The notes: generated by a model from the letters alone, not told the origin. Positions 16,896 to 26,040 are shown, counted from the stretch's first letter. The stretch is DNA of 64,000 nucleotides from Ardenticatenaceae bacterium (GCA_020634435.1 JACKBS010000017.1:62001-126000), one strand, 5' to 3'. Translations and numbers: made by a program.

Positions 16896-16965
16896 TAATC
16901 CACAGATGACACAGATTTCGCAGATTAAAAGTAAATCTGTGTCATCTGCGAAATCTGTGGATTTT
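16896..16965. repeat. Shuffled inverted repeat AATCCACAGAT / ATCTGTGGATT
   Basis: The outer arms are inverted (AATCCACAGAT and its complement), while the inner modules GACACAGATT and TTCGCAGAT occur in swapped order on the two sides. It lies just upstream of the 16876 start, in the probable 5' leader. Confidence 0.65.
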
Positions 16966-17015
16966 CATTCATGGTGTTGAGCTTGCGCTCATAAAAACTC
17001 TTTCCAGGTTGAACA

Positions 17016-18158
17016 TTAATCATGGGCCAGCGTCAGCCGCGCCCCGCCGATGTCAATCCATGTGGATGCGCCGCTAAACGTCATTTCGATGGTGAGGTAC
17101 AAAATGCCGGAGGTGTTGGTCAGCTGGTTGTTCGTGGTCAGGTTGTAGTGGGTGGTGCAGCCGGTGGGGTTGGCGCTGTCTTCGCAGGTGCGGTCCACCG
17201 AATCGAACAAGATGGATTGGTAACAGCTGCTGCATACCCCGGTCTGGCGGCGGAGCAAAACGGCCGTCATCGCATCAAAGTCCGTATCCCCCGCCCAATA
17301 AATATCCAGCCCCGTCACCGTGACGTTTTGCCCGTACAGCTTGCCCGGCAGCGTAATCGGCAAGATCACATTTTTGGCCCCTGTCGTTGCCCCACGCGTG
17401 ACACGCGCACTGCCAATTGAGGTCATGTTGATGATGGTGCTGTCGGTCTGATAAAACGGCCGTACGCCATTCCCGCTAATCCACACGTACGAATCGGCCG
17501 AACTTTGGATCACGCCCGTGCCCGTGGCCGCCAAGGATACCCCAGAGAAGCTGCTGGCTTCCACGCCCACGCTGACCAGGCTATCCCCCTTTACGCCCGG
17601 CCCCGCAAGGCTGGTGCCCGACACGCCAATGCCGTTGGGGTCAGCGTCGGTATTTTTGCCAGACAGCGCCGGGCCTGCCCCTTCATTCTCAGCTTGCAGA
17701 ATGTAGGTCGGGCGATTGTCTTTAATCAGCGCCCCTGGTCGCACGCTCCAGGCATAAGGCACATTGTCAATGTACTGGCGCGGCGTCATTTCTGGGTCAC
17801 TGCCCACCTGAATGCCCAGGTACAGCTGACGGCCGTCTATGGGGCAGTCCGGGGCCGCCATGTAGGTATAAAACAACCCGTCGTTCACCGTCACGCTGCT
17901 TGTAGCTGAGCATAAAGCGGTACCCCCGGAATACGAATCGTACAGGCGGAAGGTCATACTATAGGTGCCGTTTAGCGGATTGCCGCTGGCATTGGTTAAT
18001 TGGCCCTGTACAGGGATGAAGTCGCTTTCATTGGCTTCCACGGCTTCCACCCGCTGAATCTGGTTTGGAATGTCCTGTGCCTGGCCCGCTCTGGTGGCCA
18101 GCAGTAAAAAGGTCACTACCACTAAGGCTGCTATCGTCAATACAATCGGTTTTTTCAT
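17016..18158 (-). CDS. Secreted beta-rich protein of unknown function
   Basis: A 380-residue protein from the ATG at 18158, which follows a ggagga ribosome site. A signal peptide (KKPIVLTIAALVVVTFLLLATRAGQAQ) covers about residues 1-28. Next comes a beta-sandwich-like module, FIPVQGQLTNASGNPLNGTYSMTFRLYDS, with GRQLYLGIQVGSDPEM and IDNVPYAWSVRPGA; this module occurs in many bacterial exported proteins and tail-fibre-like proteins. The C-terminal half has Cys pairs (GVCSSCYQS, CEDS..GCTTHY) that probably form disulfides. No enzyme motif is seen. It precedes the small LPLITK protein on the same strand, with 139 bases of repeat DNA between. Confidence 0.7.
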   Translation of the reverse strand: MKKPIVLTIAALVVVTFLLLATRAGQAQDIPNQIQRVEAVEANESDFIPVQGQLTNASGNPLNGTYSMTFRLYDSYSGGTALCSATSSVTVNDGLFYTYMAAPDCPIDGRQLYLGIQVGSDPEMTPRQYIDNVPYAWSVRPGALIKDNRPTYILQAENEGAGPALSGKNTDADPNGIGVSGTSLAGPGVKGDSLVSVGVEASSFSGVSLAATGTGVIQSSADSYVWISGNGVRPFYQTDSTIINMTSIGSARVTRGATTGAKNVILPITLPGKLYGQNVTVTGLDIYWAGDTDFDAMTAVLLRRQTGVCSSCYQSILFDSVDRTCEDSANPTGCTTHYNLTTNNQLTNTSGILYLTIEMTFSGASTWIDIGGARLTLAHD

Positions 18159-18378
18159 GACTGTCCTCCGTAAGAACATGGGTTCCGTCGCTGCGGAACG
18201 AACCAAATACGCCAGATTGCTGCTCTAGAAAGGCAAATAAACTCGCCAAATCAGGAAAGCCGGTCATCGCCCCGGTGAGAGGGGATTCGAGCGAGGCTCG
18301 CCAGATAACCTGGCCCTGGCTGGGAACTTGCCACAGGCGCAGCAGATATGAAAGATAGCGGAGCGGCTCCTGCTTCAT
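18028..18378 (-). CDS. Small domain protein, 3' end doubtful
   Basis: The first 58 or so codons give RYLSYLLRLWQVPSQG, then WRASLESPLTG and FPDLASLFAFLEQQ, a small-domain pattern that recurs in Chloroflexota, often beside regulators. In those cases the protein ends soon after the FLEQ segment. Here the frame continues through the next gene's signal-peptide region (18028-18158), which is unlikely to be real, so a lost stop or a frameshift is probable. The function is unknown. Confidence 0.4.
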   Translation of the reverse strand: MKQEPLRYLSYLLRLWQVPSQGQVIWRASLESPLTGAMTGFPDLASLFAFLEQQSGVFGSFRSDGTHVLTEDSHEKTDCIDDSSLSGSDLFTAGHQSGPGTGHSKPDSAGGSRGSQ

Positions 18379-18523
18379 GAGATTCTCGCCTTTCTGCCAA
18401 GAAAATCAGGGTCTTTGGGAATTGATGGGGCCAACTGTAAATGTGGGTCGGCTTGCCAATCTGACCGATGCACAGGTGCTGTTTACCCCGCAAAATCCTG
18501 AAGAGCCGAAAATTATTAACTGA
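18377..18523 (+). other. Possible 48-codon open frame, gene remnant
   Basis: An ATG frame of 48 codons, diverging from the gene that starts at 18378, contains the protein-like segment GPTVNVGRLANLTDAQVLF. No ribosome site is present, and it ends at the edge of an inverted repeat. I cannot assign it; it may be a remnant of a larger gene. Confidence 0.25.
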
Positions 18524-18524
18524 T

Positions 18525-18606
18525 GTTACGCACTGCACATTGACCTCTGGATAATCGCTCTGTTTAACAAAAACCCTTGGGGTTTCTTCCAGAGAGACTG
18601 CGTAAC
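18525..18606. repeat. Imperfect inverted repeat with GTTACGCA ends
   Basis: The outer arms GTTACGCACTGC (from 18525) and GACTGCGTAAC (to 18606) are imperfect inverted repeats. CCTCTGG/CCAGAG and an AAACCC..GGGTTT stem lie inside. The layout resembles a small MITE or a multi-stem hairpin. It sits between the small divergent frames and the BTAD regulator promoter. Confidence 0.5.
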
Positions 18607-18665
18607 GTGAGTCATTAATAGGCCGATTGTCCTATACGGCCGTTTCCAAACCGTTTCCAGAGTGA

Positions 18666-18694
18666 TTGAATCGCCAAAACCGGCTTTATATAAT
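18666..18694 (+). promoter_or_regulatory. Strong sigma70-type promoter giving a leaderless BTAD-regulator mRNA
   Basis: TTGAAT (18666-18671), a 17-base spacer and a perfect TATAAT (18689-18694). The expected transcription start is about 18701-18704 and the ATG is at 18704, so the mRNA would be leaderless. This also rules out the upstream start at 18662, which lies before the -35 box. Confidence 0.7.
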
Positions 18695-18703
18695 GCTCAC
18701 ATC

Positions 18704-21700
18704 ATGAGCCGATTGTCGCTTCACTTTTTGGGCGCTTTTCAAGCTAGTCTCGATGGTCAGCCGGTGACCTCGTTCCGCTCAGACAAGGTGCGAGCCTTGC
18801 TGGCATACCTGGTGCTGGAAGCCAACCGGCCTCACGCCCGCGAGGCGCTGGCTGCATTTTTCTGGCCCGACATGAGTGACTCAATTGCCCGCAAAAACCT
18901 GCGCCTGACGCTGCACCGTCTGCGCCAAAGCCTGGATGACACGGCCGAAGCGTCTGCCCTGTTGCACATCACCCCAGAAACGGTGCAGTGGCGCGATACG
19001 GCCGTTTACCTCGATGTAACCCACTTCAACCAGTTGCTGGATGGGGTAGAAAGCCAGCCAAACGCTGATTGTGTTGCCAAAATAGAGTGGTTGGAAACGG
19101 CCGTAAACCTCTACCGCGGCGACTTTCTCCAAGGGTTTTATCTGGATGACAACCTTGCTTTTTCTGAATGGGTGCTGCTCAAGCGCGAGCGGCTGCACCG
19201 CCGGATGCTCTGGGCGCTGCATCATCTGGCTGCCTACCACCAACAGCACGGCGACTTCAACCAGGCGCTGCCCTACGCCTGGCGGCAGCTGGAGCTGGAA
19301 CCGTGGCGCGAAGAAGCGCACCGTCAGGTGATGGAAATTTTGGCGCGGCGCGGCGAGCGTAGTGCCGCCCTGGCCCAATACGACGTTTGCTGCCGCACCC
19401 TGGCCGAGGAGCTCACTGCCGAGCCGACGGCCGAAACAACCGCCCTCTACCAGCGCATTCGTGCCGCCCAGGGCAGCCGCCATAACTTGCCCAGCCAGCC
19501 CACGCCGTTTGTTGGGCGCACCGCCGAGTTGGCCGAACTACTCCGGCTGCTGGCAGACCCTGACTGCCGCCTGCTCACCATCATTGGCCCCGGTGGCATG
19601 GGCAAAACCCGACTGGCGCTTGAAGCCGCTGCGGCTCGGTTGGATTCATTTTTGGAGGGCGTCTATTTTGTTCCCCTGGCTGCTGTAGATGCCGTCCATC
19701 TTTTGCCCTCGGCCATTGTGAAGGCGCTGCGGGCTGCTTACCCTGGTTCGCCAGACCCGCAAATGCAGCTGCTAGACGTGCTGCGCGAAAAAGAGCTGCT
19801 GCTGGTTCTGGACAACTTTGAGCATTTGCTGACCGGGTCACCGCTGCTGGTGGAGATTTTGCAGGCGTGCCCCGGCGTCAAGCTGCTGGTCACCTCGCGT
19901 GAGCGGCTCAACCTGCATTGGGAACATTGTTTTCAACTTGGTGGCCTGCAACTGCCCGAGGACACACCGACCAGCGATGCAGCGTTAACCGCTTTCAGCG
20001 CCTTGGAACTGTTTGTGCAGGCGGCACGGCAGGTGGATAAACAGTTTGTCCTCCGCGCCAGCGATCGCGCGGCGGCGGTGCGCATTTGCCAGCTGGTGGA
20101 GGGGATGCCGCTGGGGATTGAGCTAGCGGCCGTTTGGGTCAGCGCGTATACGTGCGAGCAAATCGCTGAGGAAGTGGCCCGCAATTTGGCCTTTCTGGAA
20201 ACCTCGCACCACGATGTGCCCGCCCGCCACCGCAGTTTGCAGGCCACCTTTGCTCACTCCTGGCAGCTGCTGGCCCCTGATGAGCAGCAGGCGTTTATGA
20301 AGCTGTCGGTGTTTCAGCGTGGCTTTACCCACGAGGCGGCCGAAACAGTTGCCGGGGCTACGCGCTTTGTCCTGAAATCACTGGTGGACAAATCGCTGCT
20401 GCGCCTGGTGCCGCCGGGCCGCTACGAGATTCATGCTCTGCTGCGCCAGTATGCCGCCGAACGTCTCAACCAGATGCCCGAGTTGCAAACGGCCGTTCGC
20501 ACTGCGCATAGTGATTATTATTTGGCTTTTTTGCAGCAGTGGGGTGTCGCGCTGCGTGGTCGTGAATCACGGCAAGCGCAGGCCGCCATCCAGAGCGAAA
20601 TCGAAAATGTGCGGGCGGCCTGGGAGTGGAGCGGGCAGCAGGTGCGGATTGCTGCTCTGCAAACGGGGGTGGCGGGTCTGGCCAACTATTTTGCGCTGGT
20701 GGGGCCGTTTCAGGAAGGGGAATTGTTGTTGGCAACGGCCGTAACCCGGATACGGCCGTTAGCCCAGACCGAACCATCAGCGCAGCCGCTTTTATGCCAG
20801 CTGCTCATCGAACTAGCCAGATTCCAAAACCGGCAGTCCCGCTATGAGCAGGCCATCGACACTGTTCAGGAAGCCATCACCCTGGCGGAAGCCCGGCAGG
20901 AGGATGCTTTGATGGCCAAGGCTTACGTCCAGTGGGGGCAGGCGCTGTTGAGCCTGGGCCAGTACGACAAAGCGGCCCAGCATTTGGAAAGCGCTCTGGG
21001 GCAGGCCAGTGCCGCTCAGGATCAGATTGCTGAAGCAGAAAGTGTGCGGCGGCTGGCGGTTGTATGTTTTGAACAGGGCAAATACGCCGAGGCCATGCCT
21101 TTCAACGACCAGGCGCTGGCGATTTATCAGGCAGTGGGCGACCGGCACGGCGAGGCCAGCGTTTTGCGCTCCTTGGGGCTGGTGGCCTGGTCTTTGGGCG
21201 ACCACCAATCGGCGCGCGATCATTTTGAGCGGGCATTGATGATTTTTGCCGAGATGGGCGATCGGCATGGCATGGCTTTGCAGCGGCATAATTTGGGCCG
21301 CGTGGCGTTGGAACAGGGCGATTATCCCCACGCGCGGCAGCAGTTTGAGCAGGCATCAGCCATCTTTCGGGAGATTGGCGACCGGCAGAATGACAGTTGG
21401 ACGCTCATCAACCTGGGCCGGGTGAGCATGTACCAGGGGGATTACACCCGCAGCAAGCTGTTTTGCCAACAGGCGCGGCGAATTTTCCGCGAGATTGGCG
21501 CGCGGCAGGGCGAGGCGCTGGCGCAGATCAATTTGGGCGGCGTGTTTTGTCAGGTTGGGGCGTATGGCGAAGCGGCCGTTTCTTTACAAGAAGCGCTGCA
21601 CATTTGCCAGGAAATTGGCGATTTGCAAAGTGAAAGCTGGGCGCGGCTCTACCTGGCCGACCTGGACATGGCCCTGGGGGATTACGCTGCGGCGCAAAAC

Positions 21701-22333
21701 CAGCTAGAAAAAACGATGGCCTTCAGCCGCGAGATGGGCGATCGGGCTGGGGAAGGCTGGGCGTTGTGCAACCTAAGCCTGATCTTGTCTTATGTGGGCG
21801 ATCTGCCCACTGCGCTATCGCTAGCGCAGGCAGCGCAGCAAATTGGCCAGGAACTGCATCACCTGCCGCTGCAAGCCGCAACTAACCTGCATCTGGGCCA
21901 CATCCTGGTCACTTTAGGGGATTTTGCGACAGCGGCTGAGGTGTATGAAACGGCCGTTGCCCATCATCGCCAGTTAGGGCAGCAGCATTTGGCTGTAGAA
22001 GGTGTGGCCGGGCAAGCAAGGACAGCGCTGGAGCAGGGCCAGCTTGCCCAGGCGCAAATGTGGGTGGAAGGTCTTTTGCATCAAGCCGGGCTGGATTGGG
22101 AGCATGGGCTGCCCGGCACCGAGGAACCGCTGCGTATTTACTTTACCTGCTACCGGGTTTTGGCGGCTAACGAGGATGTGCGTGCTGGCGAACTGCTGGC
22201 CAGGGCGCACCGCTTTTTGCAGCAACGCGCCGCCCAAATTGCCGATTCCCAGCAGCGGAATCTTTATTTGCACCAGGTGGCAACCCACCGCGCCATCCAA
22301 TCTGAGTTGGCCAAACTTCGCACGGCGATCTAG
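18704..22333 (+). CDS. BTAD/NB-ARC/TPR large transcriptional regulator (SARP-like)
   Basis: A 1209-residue protein. Residues 1-95 form an OmpR-like winged helix (LSLHFLGAFQASLDGQPVTSF..LLAYLVLEANRPHAREALAAFFWPD). A bacterial transcriptional activation domain follows to about 245 (LYRGDFLQGFYLDD..RQLELEPWREEAHRQVME). Then comes an NB-ARC-type ATPase, with IIGPGGMGKTRLALEAA as Walker A, LLLVLDNFEHLL as Walker B and LLVTSRERL, and a long TPR array with units such as A..Y..AL.IF.E.GDR.G.A. Proteins of this build act as ATP-gated signalling activators. No partner can be named from the context. There is no ribosome site, consistent with leaderless expression. Octamers occur throughout. Confidence 0.9.
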   Translation: MSRLSLHFLGAFQASLDGQPVTSFRSDKVRALLAYLVLEANRPHAREALAAFFWPDMSDSIARKNLRLTLHRLRQSLDDTAEASALLHITPETVQWRDTAVYLDVTHFNQLLDGVESQPNADCVAKIEWLETAVNLYRGDFLQGFYLDDNLAFSEWVLLKRERLHRRMLWALHHLAAYHQQHGDFNQALPYAWRQLELEPWREEAHRQVMEILARRGERSAALAQYDVCCRTLAEELTAEPTAETTALYQRIRAAQGSRHNLPSQPTPFVGRTAELAELLRLLADPDCRLLTIIGPGGMGKTRLALEAAAARLDSFLEGVYFVPLAAVDAVHLLPSAIVKALRAAYPGSPDPQMQLLDVLREKELLLVLDNFEHLLTGSPLLVEILQACPGVKLLVTSRERLNLHWEHCFQLGGLQLPEDTPTSDAALTAFSALELFVQAARQVDKQFVLRASDRAAAVRICQLVEGMPLGIELAAVWVSAYTCEQIAEEVARNLAFLETSHHDVPARHRSLQATFAHSWQLLAPDEQQAFMKLSVFQRGFTHEAAETVAGATRFVLKSLVDKSLLRLVPPGRYEIHALLRQYAAERLNQMPELQTAVRTAHSDYYLAFLQQWGVALRGRESRQAQAAIQSEIENVRAAWEWSGQQVRIAALQTGVAGLANYFALVGPFQEGELLLATAVTRIRPLAQTEPSAQPLLCQLLIELARFQNRQSRYEQAIDTVQEAITLAEARQEDALMAKAYVQWGQALLSLGQYDKAAQHLESALGQASAAQDQIAEAESVRRLAVVCFEQGKYAEAMPFNDQALAIYQAVGDRHGEASVLRSLGLVAWSLGDHQSARDHFERALMIFAEMGDRHGMALQRHNLGRVALEQGDYPHARQQFEQASAIFREIGDRQNDSWTLINLGRVSMYQGDYTRSKLFCQQARRIFREIGARQGEALAQINLGGVFCQVGAYGEAAVSLQEALHICQEIGDLQSESWARLYLADLDMALGDYAAAQNQLEKTMAFSREMGDRAGEGWALCNLSLILSYVGDLPTALSLAQAAQQIGQELHHLPLQAATNLHLGHILVTLGDFATAAEVYETAVAHHRQLGQQHLAVEGVAGQARTALEQGQLAQAQMWVEGLLHQAGLDWEHGLPGTEEPLRIYFTCYRVLAANEDVRAGELLARAHRFLQQRAAQIADSQQRNLYLHQVATHRAIQSELAKLRTAI

Positions 22334-22350
22334 CTGCCGAACGTTGCGCG

Positions 22351-23157
22351 TTAACGGTTGAGAAATTCTTTCCGGGTGATTTCGTAATCAACCGATGATT
22401 GCCAGTTGCCGTCCTGATCTTGCCAGGCATCCACGTTGGTTCTGACCTTGCGAAAACCCAGTTTCTCGTACACATGCTGTGCCCGCTCATTCTTGAGATT
22501 GGTGTCCAGGATGACTTTCTCGTAGGCCAGCGTCATAAAAAGATGGTCCAGCAGCATTTGCAAACAGGTTGACCCCAGCCCCCGATTTTGCTGGCTGGTT
22601 TGGCAAATCTTAATGCCAATTTCGGCAACGTTTTCTGCGACTGTGCGGTAGTTCATTTCGCCAATGGGTTCATCATCAAACTCAAGAATGAGCCGCCGAT
22701 TTTGATCGTTGTCTTGGGCCAACAGGGCGATAATTTTGTTCTCGCTGATGCCCAAGCCGTGCGGAAATCCTGCATGGGCCATCACCTGCCCGTCGTTCCA
22801 CCAGGCGCACAAAAGGGAGGCATCTGCGACGGTGGCGTTGCGGATTTTGAGTTTGTTGTGTGTCAGGTTCATGATTTGGTTGGAAACGGCCGTTTCTCCT
22901 CCACCATACGCATCAAGCACAAAAGAAACGATGTCCGCCAGGGCAGGCTCATAGCCGCTGGTTGTGGTGACATGAAGAGTTGGTACAGACAGCTCAGGTG
23001 GTTGGTAAATTTGGCTGGCGTTATCTAATCGAGCATCTGTGTCGCCATGAAAGCGGTGCCAAAACGGGCAGTGAACCTCAGCGGCCAGCAGTTTGGCTAA
23101 TGTGGTTTTGCCGGAGCCGGGTGGTCCGGTAACGACAACCAGCAGCGGTTTAGCCAT
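22351..23157 (-). CDS. GNAT acetyltransferase fused to a collapsed P-loop kinase
   Basis: A 268-residue protein from the ATG at 23157. Residues 1-85 begin as a kinase (LLVVVTGPPGSGKTTLAKLLAAE) but jump after about 30 residues to what is normally a kinase C-terminus (DTDARLDNASQIYQPPELSVPTLHV..GYEPALADIVSFVL). About 100 central residues of the kinase fold are missing, so phosphoryl transfer is unlikely. Residues 100-268 form a RimJ-type GNAT domain: LKIRNATVADASLLCAWWND, QNRGLGSTCLQMLL (acetyl-CoA loop), and LDTNLKNERAQHVYEKLGFRKV. Its start overlaps the GNAT-MazF gene stop by 8 bases, so the two genes are co-expressed. The 3' end converges on the BTAD regulator. Confidence 0.78.
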   Translation of the reverse strand: MAKPLLVVVTGPPGSGKTTLAKLLAAEVHCPFWHRFHGDTDARLDNASQIYQPPELSVPTLHVTTTSGYEPALADIVSFVLDAYGGGETAVSNQIMNLTHNKLKIRNATVADASLLCAWWNDGQVMAHAGFPHGLGISENKIIALLAQDNDQNRRLILEFDDEPIGEMNYRTVAENVAEIGIKICQTSQQNRGLGSTCLQMLLDHLFMTLAYEKVILDTNLKNERAQHVYEKLGFRKVRTNVDAWQDQDGNWQSSVDYEITRKEFLNR

Positions 23158-24085
23158 GTGCGTCTCGGAAAAATGAAGACTGCAAAAACCGGATACCCGC
23201 CAAAATGTGCTGGACGCGCTGCGTGCTGAGCGTGCCCACAAATTCGCCTAACTGCGCTTTGGGCACGGCCGAAATTTTAGACACCACCACGATGCTAGGT
23301 TTGGGCAGATTTGCCTCGCCTGGCTCTAGCCGCACGTTGCCCGGCGCATCGGCCTGTTTCATGTTGGTCGTCAACGCACACACCACGACCGAGTGAATGC
23401 GGCTGTGGTTAAACAAATCGTCCTGAACCACCACATAGGGATGTGGATAGCTGCCCAGCTCTGGCTCATCCAGATTGTCGGCGCGGATCCAAAAAATATC
23501 CCCCTGTTTGATGGGTCTGGATTGGGTTTTGTTGGGCCGCGATGTGTTGTCTGGCTCATCGGCAAGGGGTGGCTTCATAATTTCACTGGCTGTCGATGGC
23601 CCGCGGGCCTCAATTTGGCCTTTGTGTAGCAGCGTCATCATGGGAATGCCATCGGGTGTGTGCCATGTTTTCTGCGGCGCAAAACTGTGCTTCTCGTAAA
23701 GGCCGATGGCGGGCGTGTTGGCTTGTCCGGTGGACACGGTGATGTCAAAGCCAGCATAGGCCGCCAGAATGTGGCGAAGAAGAGTGGAACCAATGCCCTG
23801 CCTGAACACGTCTGGCATCACGACAAAGCTGCCAATGTTGATTTGTGCTGGTCCTTCTGCCTCAATTTCGGCCACGGCGACCAATTTTTGGCTCAAATAG
23901 CCGCCTAAAAAGAGTGCTTCACTGGCTTGAATATGCTCGGCGGTGCGCTGTAATGGGAAAAAATCAGCCTCCGCCAGTTGAAGCAGCTGGGCTTCTACCC
24001 GGTAGGCATCGTAAAAAACGCGGCGAATCATCTCGGCCTGCTCGGGGAGTTTGTGGTCGATGGGTTGTATGGCGATGGATGCCAA
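23150..24085 (-). CDS. GNAT acetyltransferase - MazF/PemK toxin-like fusion
   Basis: A 311-residue two-domain protein. Residues 1-155 are a GNAT domain: INIGSFVVMPDVFRQGIGSTLLRHIL (acetyl-CoA pyrophosphate loop), then ANTPAIGLYEKHSFAPQKTW. After a polar linker (about 156-190), residues 191-307 match the MazF/PemK endoribonuclease fold: IKQGDIFWI, HPYVVVQDD, VVVCALTTNM, PGNVRLEPGEANLPKPSIVVV and KISAVPKAQLGEFVGTLS. No small antitoxin gene is adjacent. The next gene on the strand overlaps by 8 bases and is also a GNAT fusion. A self-contained toxin control unit is a hypothesis only; a housekeeping RNA-binding role is equally open. Confidence 0.82.
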   Translation of the reverse strand: MASIAIQPIDHKLPEQAEMIRRVFYDAYRVEAQLLQLAEADFFPLQRTAEHIQASEALFLGGYLSQKLVAVAEIEAEGPAQINIGSFVVMPDVFRQGIGSTLLRHILAAYAGFDITVSTGQANTPAIGLYEKHSFAPQKTWHTPDGIPMMTLLHKGQIEARGPSTASEIMKPPLADEPDNTSRPNKTQSRPIKQGDIFWIRADNLDEPELGSYPHPYVVVQDDLFNHSRIHSVVVCALTTNMKQADAPGNVRLEPGEANLPKPSIVVVSKISAVPKAQLGEFVGTLSTQRVQHILAGIRFLQSSFFRDAHG

Positions 24086-24192
24086 GCTGGTGCCTTTTGT
24101 GTCAGGGTGTGGTTTTTAACGGCCGTTTCCTACAAATCTCTCTGAAAGTTGATGGGCAGGTTAACAAACCGGCCCTTCACGACCGCGGGCCA

Positions 24193-25902
24193 TTATACCT
24201 TGGGCAGACGGCTTTCGATCTGATCTTCCAGGAGATCAATCATCTGGCCCACCATGTCATGATCGTAGGCAAATTTGACGTTGGCGGTTTCGTACAGCAC
24301 GGGCAGCGGCTGTGTGCCGCCCAAGGCCAGCGCCTGGCGATAGCTTTCGACCGCCTGGGCCTGGTCGTCGAGCGCATTGCGCCAGATTTGCAGTGCACCC
24401 AGCTGCGCCAGACCGTACTCGATGTAGTAAAACGGAGCGCGGAAGATGTGCTGCTTGCGGTGCCAGCCAGTCACCAATTCATCTTCAAAGCCGCTAAAGT
24501 CAATCTCCGGGATGTAGCGTTGCCACAGCTCCTGCCATTTGGCATCACAATTTTCGGCCACAACGGCATCGTCGATGTTCAGGTAGGCCCAATGCTGGAA
24601 GGCATCCACCACGGCCATGTATGGCCAAAACAGAATGATCTTTTCTAGGTGACCGACAAACCAGCTGTCGGCTTCGGCTTTGGTGAAAAAGCCCTCTTTG
24701 TTTTTGGTGATGTACGGCGCGGTGAGCAGCTCCATGGCCATCGAGGCGACCTCGTTGAATTCCATGGGCGATGCTTTTTGCGGCAGATAGGGCAGCTTGT
24801 TGCGCTCAAAGTTGTGGAAGGCGTGGCCCGATTCGTGGAACAGGGTGCGGATGTCGGACCCCGTGCCGGTGCTGTTCATGAAGATAAACGGCCGTTCCGA
24901 AGCGGGAAAATTGGTGCAGTATGCGCCGGGCGCTTTGCCCTTGCGATTGGGCATATCCAGCAGTGACTCGTCGCGCATGGTGTCGAAATAATCGCCCAAG
25001 ACCGGATCCACCTGGCGGAAGATGGTGGCCGAGGTTTGGATGAGCTGATCGGTGGTGGCAAACGGCCGTAAAACGGGCAGCTCAAATGGAAAGACATCGG
25101 CGCGCACGTCCCAGGGGCGCAAGGTGTCCACGCCCAACGTTTGCCGGTAGCGCGCATAGACGCGGCTGGCGGCGGGCACCACCACATCGGCAATAGCGCG
25201 ATGGAAGGTGTCGGTGTCGGCGGGCGAATAATCGAGCCGCTTCTTTTGCTGCCAGACGTAGGCGCGGTAGTTGGGTAAGCCTGCATTTTCGGCGATTTTT
25301 TGCCGCTGCGGCAGCAGGTCGGCCCACAACTCGTTGAGCGCCTGGCGATCTTCCTGCCGTCGAGCGGACATGAGCCGCCAGCCTCGCTCGCGCAGGTCGC
25401 GGTCTGGGTCTTCTAGCTTGGTGGCCAGCTGGGTCAGGGTTACTTCTTCATCCTCCCAATCTACCGTCTGGCTGCCGATGATGCGGTTGTAAGTTTGGGA
25501 GCGCTTCATTTGCTCGCTGATGAGCGGTAGGTTGGTTTCGGTGAACAGCTCGGCATCCACGCGCATGTTGCGCAGCGGAATTTCCAATCCTTGTGGCTCC
25601 AGCCCGCTGGTTAACAAACGAGCCTCCAGTTGATTTTCGGCCACTTCCACATGCGGGAAGATGTTGTCCAGATAATCATTCATCGCGGCTTCGGCGTCGT
25701 CGTCGTTGGTGTCTTGGGTGGTGGCCACGCGCAGCCGGGCAGACCGTTCAAAAAGCAATTGGCTGATCTGGCTCCAGTCGGCCAGCCATTCGTGGATGCT
25801 GTCGGCGGTTAACGGCCGTTCCTGCAAATCGGCATAAAATGGGGCAATCTGCTCCCAGCGCCAGCTTTTGAAAGTATCAATTGTGGGTAATTGGCTAAAC
25901 AT
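24193..25902 (-). CDS. M3-family oligoendopeptidase
   Basis: A 569-residue zinc metallopeptidase of family M3 (thimet/PepF type). The catalytic motif TLFHESGHAFHNFE (HExxH) is present, with the downstream ligand region PMEFNEVASMAMELL supplying the third ligand Glu. The length and helical make-up match oligoendopeptidase F-like enzymes. These enzymes cut short peptides in the cytosol; no signal peptide is seen. The ATG at 25902 is chosen because ggag lies at the right distance; the frame is open 12 codons upstream. It stands 108 bases from the GNAT-MazF gene on the same strand. Confidence 0.9.
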   Translation of the reverse strand: MFSQLPTIDTFKSWRWEQIAPFYADLQERPLTADSIHEWLADWSQISQLLFERSARLRVATTQDTNDDDAEAAMNDYLDNIFPHVEVAENQLEARLLTSGLEPQGLEIPLRNMRVDAELFTETNLPLISEQMKRSQTYNRIIGSQTVDWEDEEVTLTQLATKLEDPDRDLRERGWRLMSARRQEDRQALNELWADLLPQRQKIAENAGLPNYRAYVWQQKKRLDYSPADTDTFHRAIADVVVPAASRVYARYRQTLGVDTLRPWDVRADVFPFELPVLRPFATTDQLIQTSATIFRQVDPVLGDYFDTMRDESLLDMPNRKGKAPGAYCTNFPASERPFIFMNSTGTGSDIRTLFHESGHAFHNFERNKLPYLPQKASPMEFNEVASMAMELLTAPYITKNKEGFFTKAEADSWFVGHLEKIILFWPYMAVVDAFQHWAYLNIDDAVVAENCDAKWQELWQRYIPEIDFSGFEDELVTGWHRKQHIFRAPFYYIEYGLAQLGALQIWRNALDDQAQAVESYRQALALGGTQPLPVLYETANVKFAYDHDMVGQMIDLLEDQIESRLPKV

Positions 25903-26040
25903 GGCATCTCCATTTGTGAGGTGGCCCATTTCGAGCATATTTAACTGAAATCAACCATTTTAATAATTTTAAATGCCGGGGATGATAGTTTGAAACGCCA
26001 GGGATGTCAAGGCAATTTATCGAATATGGATGGCCGTACA

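Noticed and set aside
23150..24085. Classical mazEF toxin-antitoxin pair
   Set aside because: No small antitoxin frame exists next to the MazF-like domain; the domain is part of a larger fused protein.
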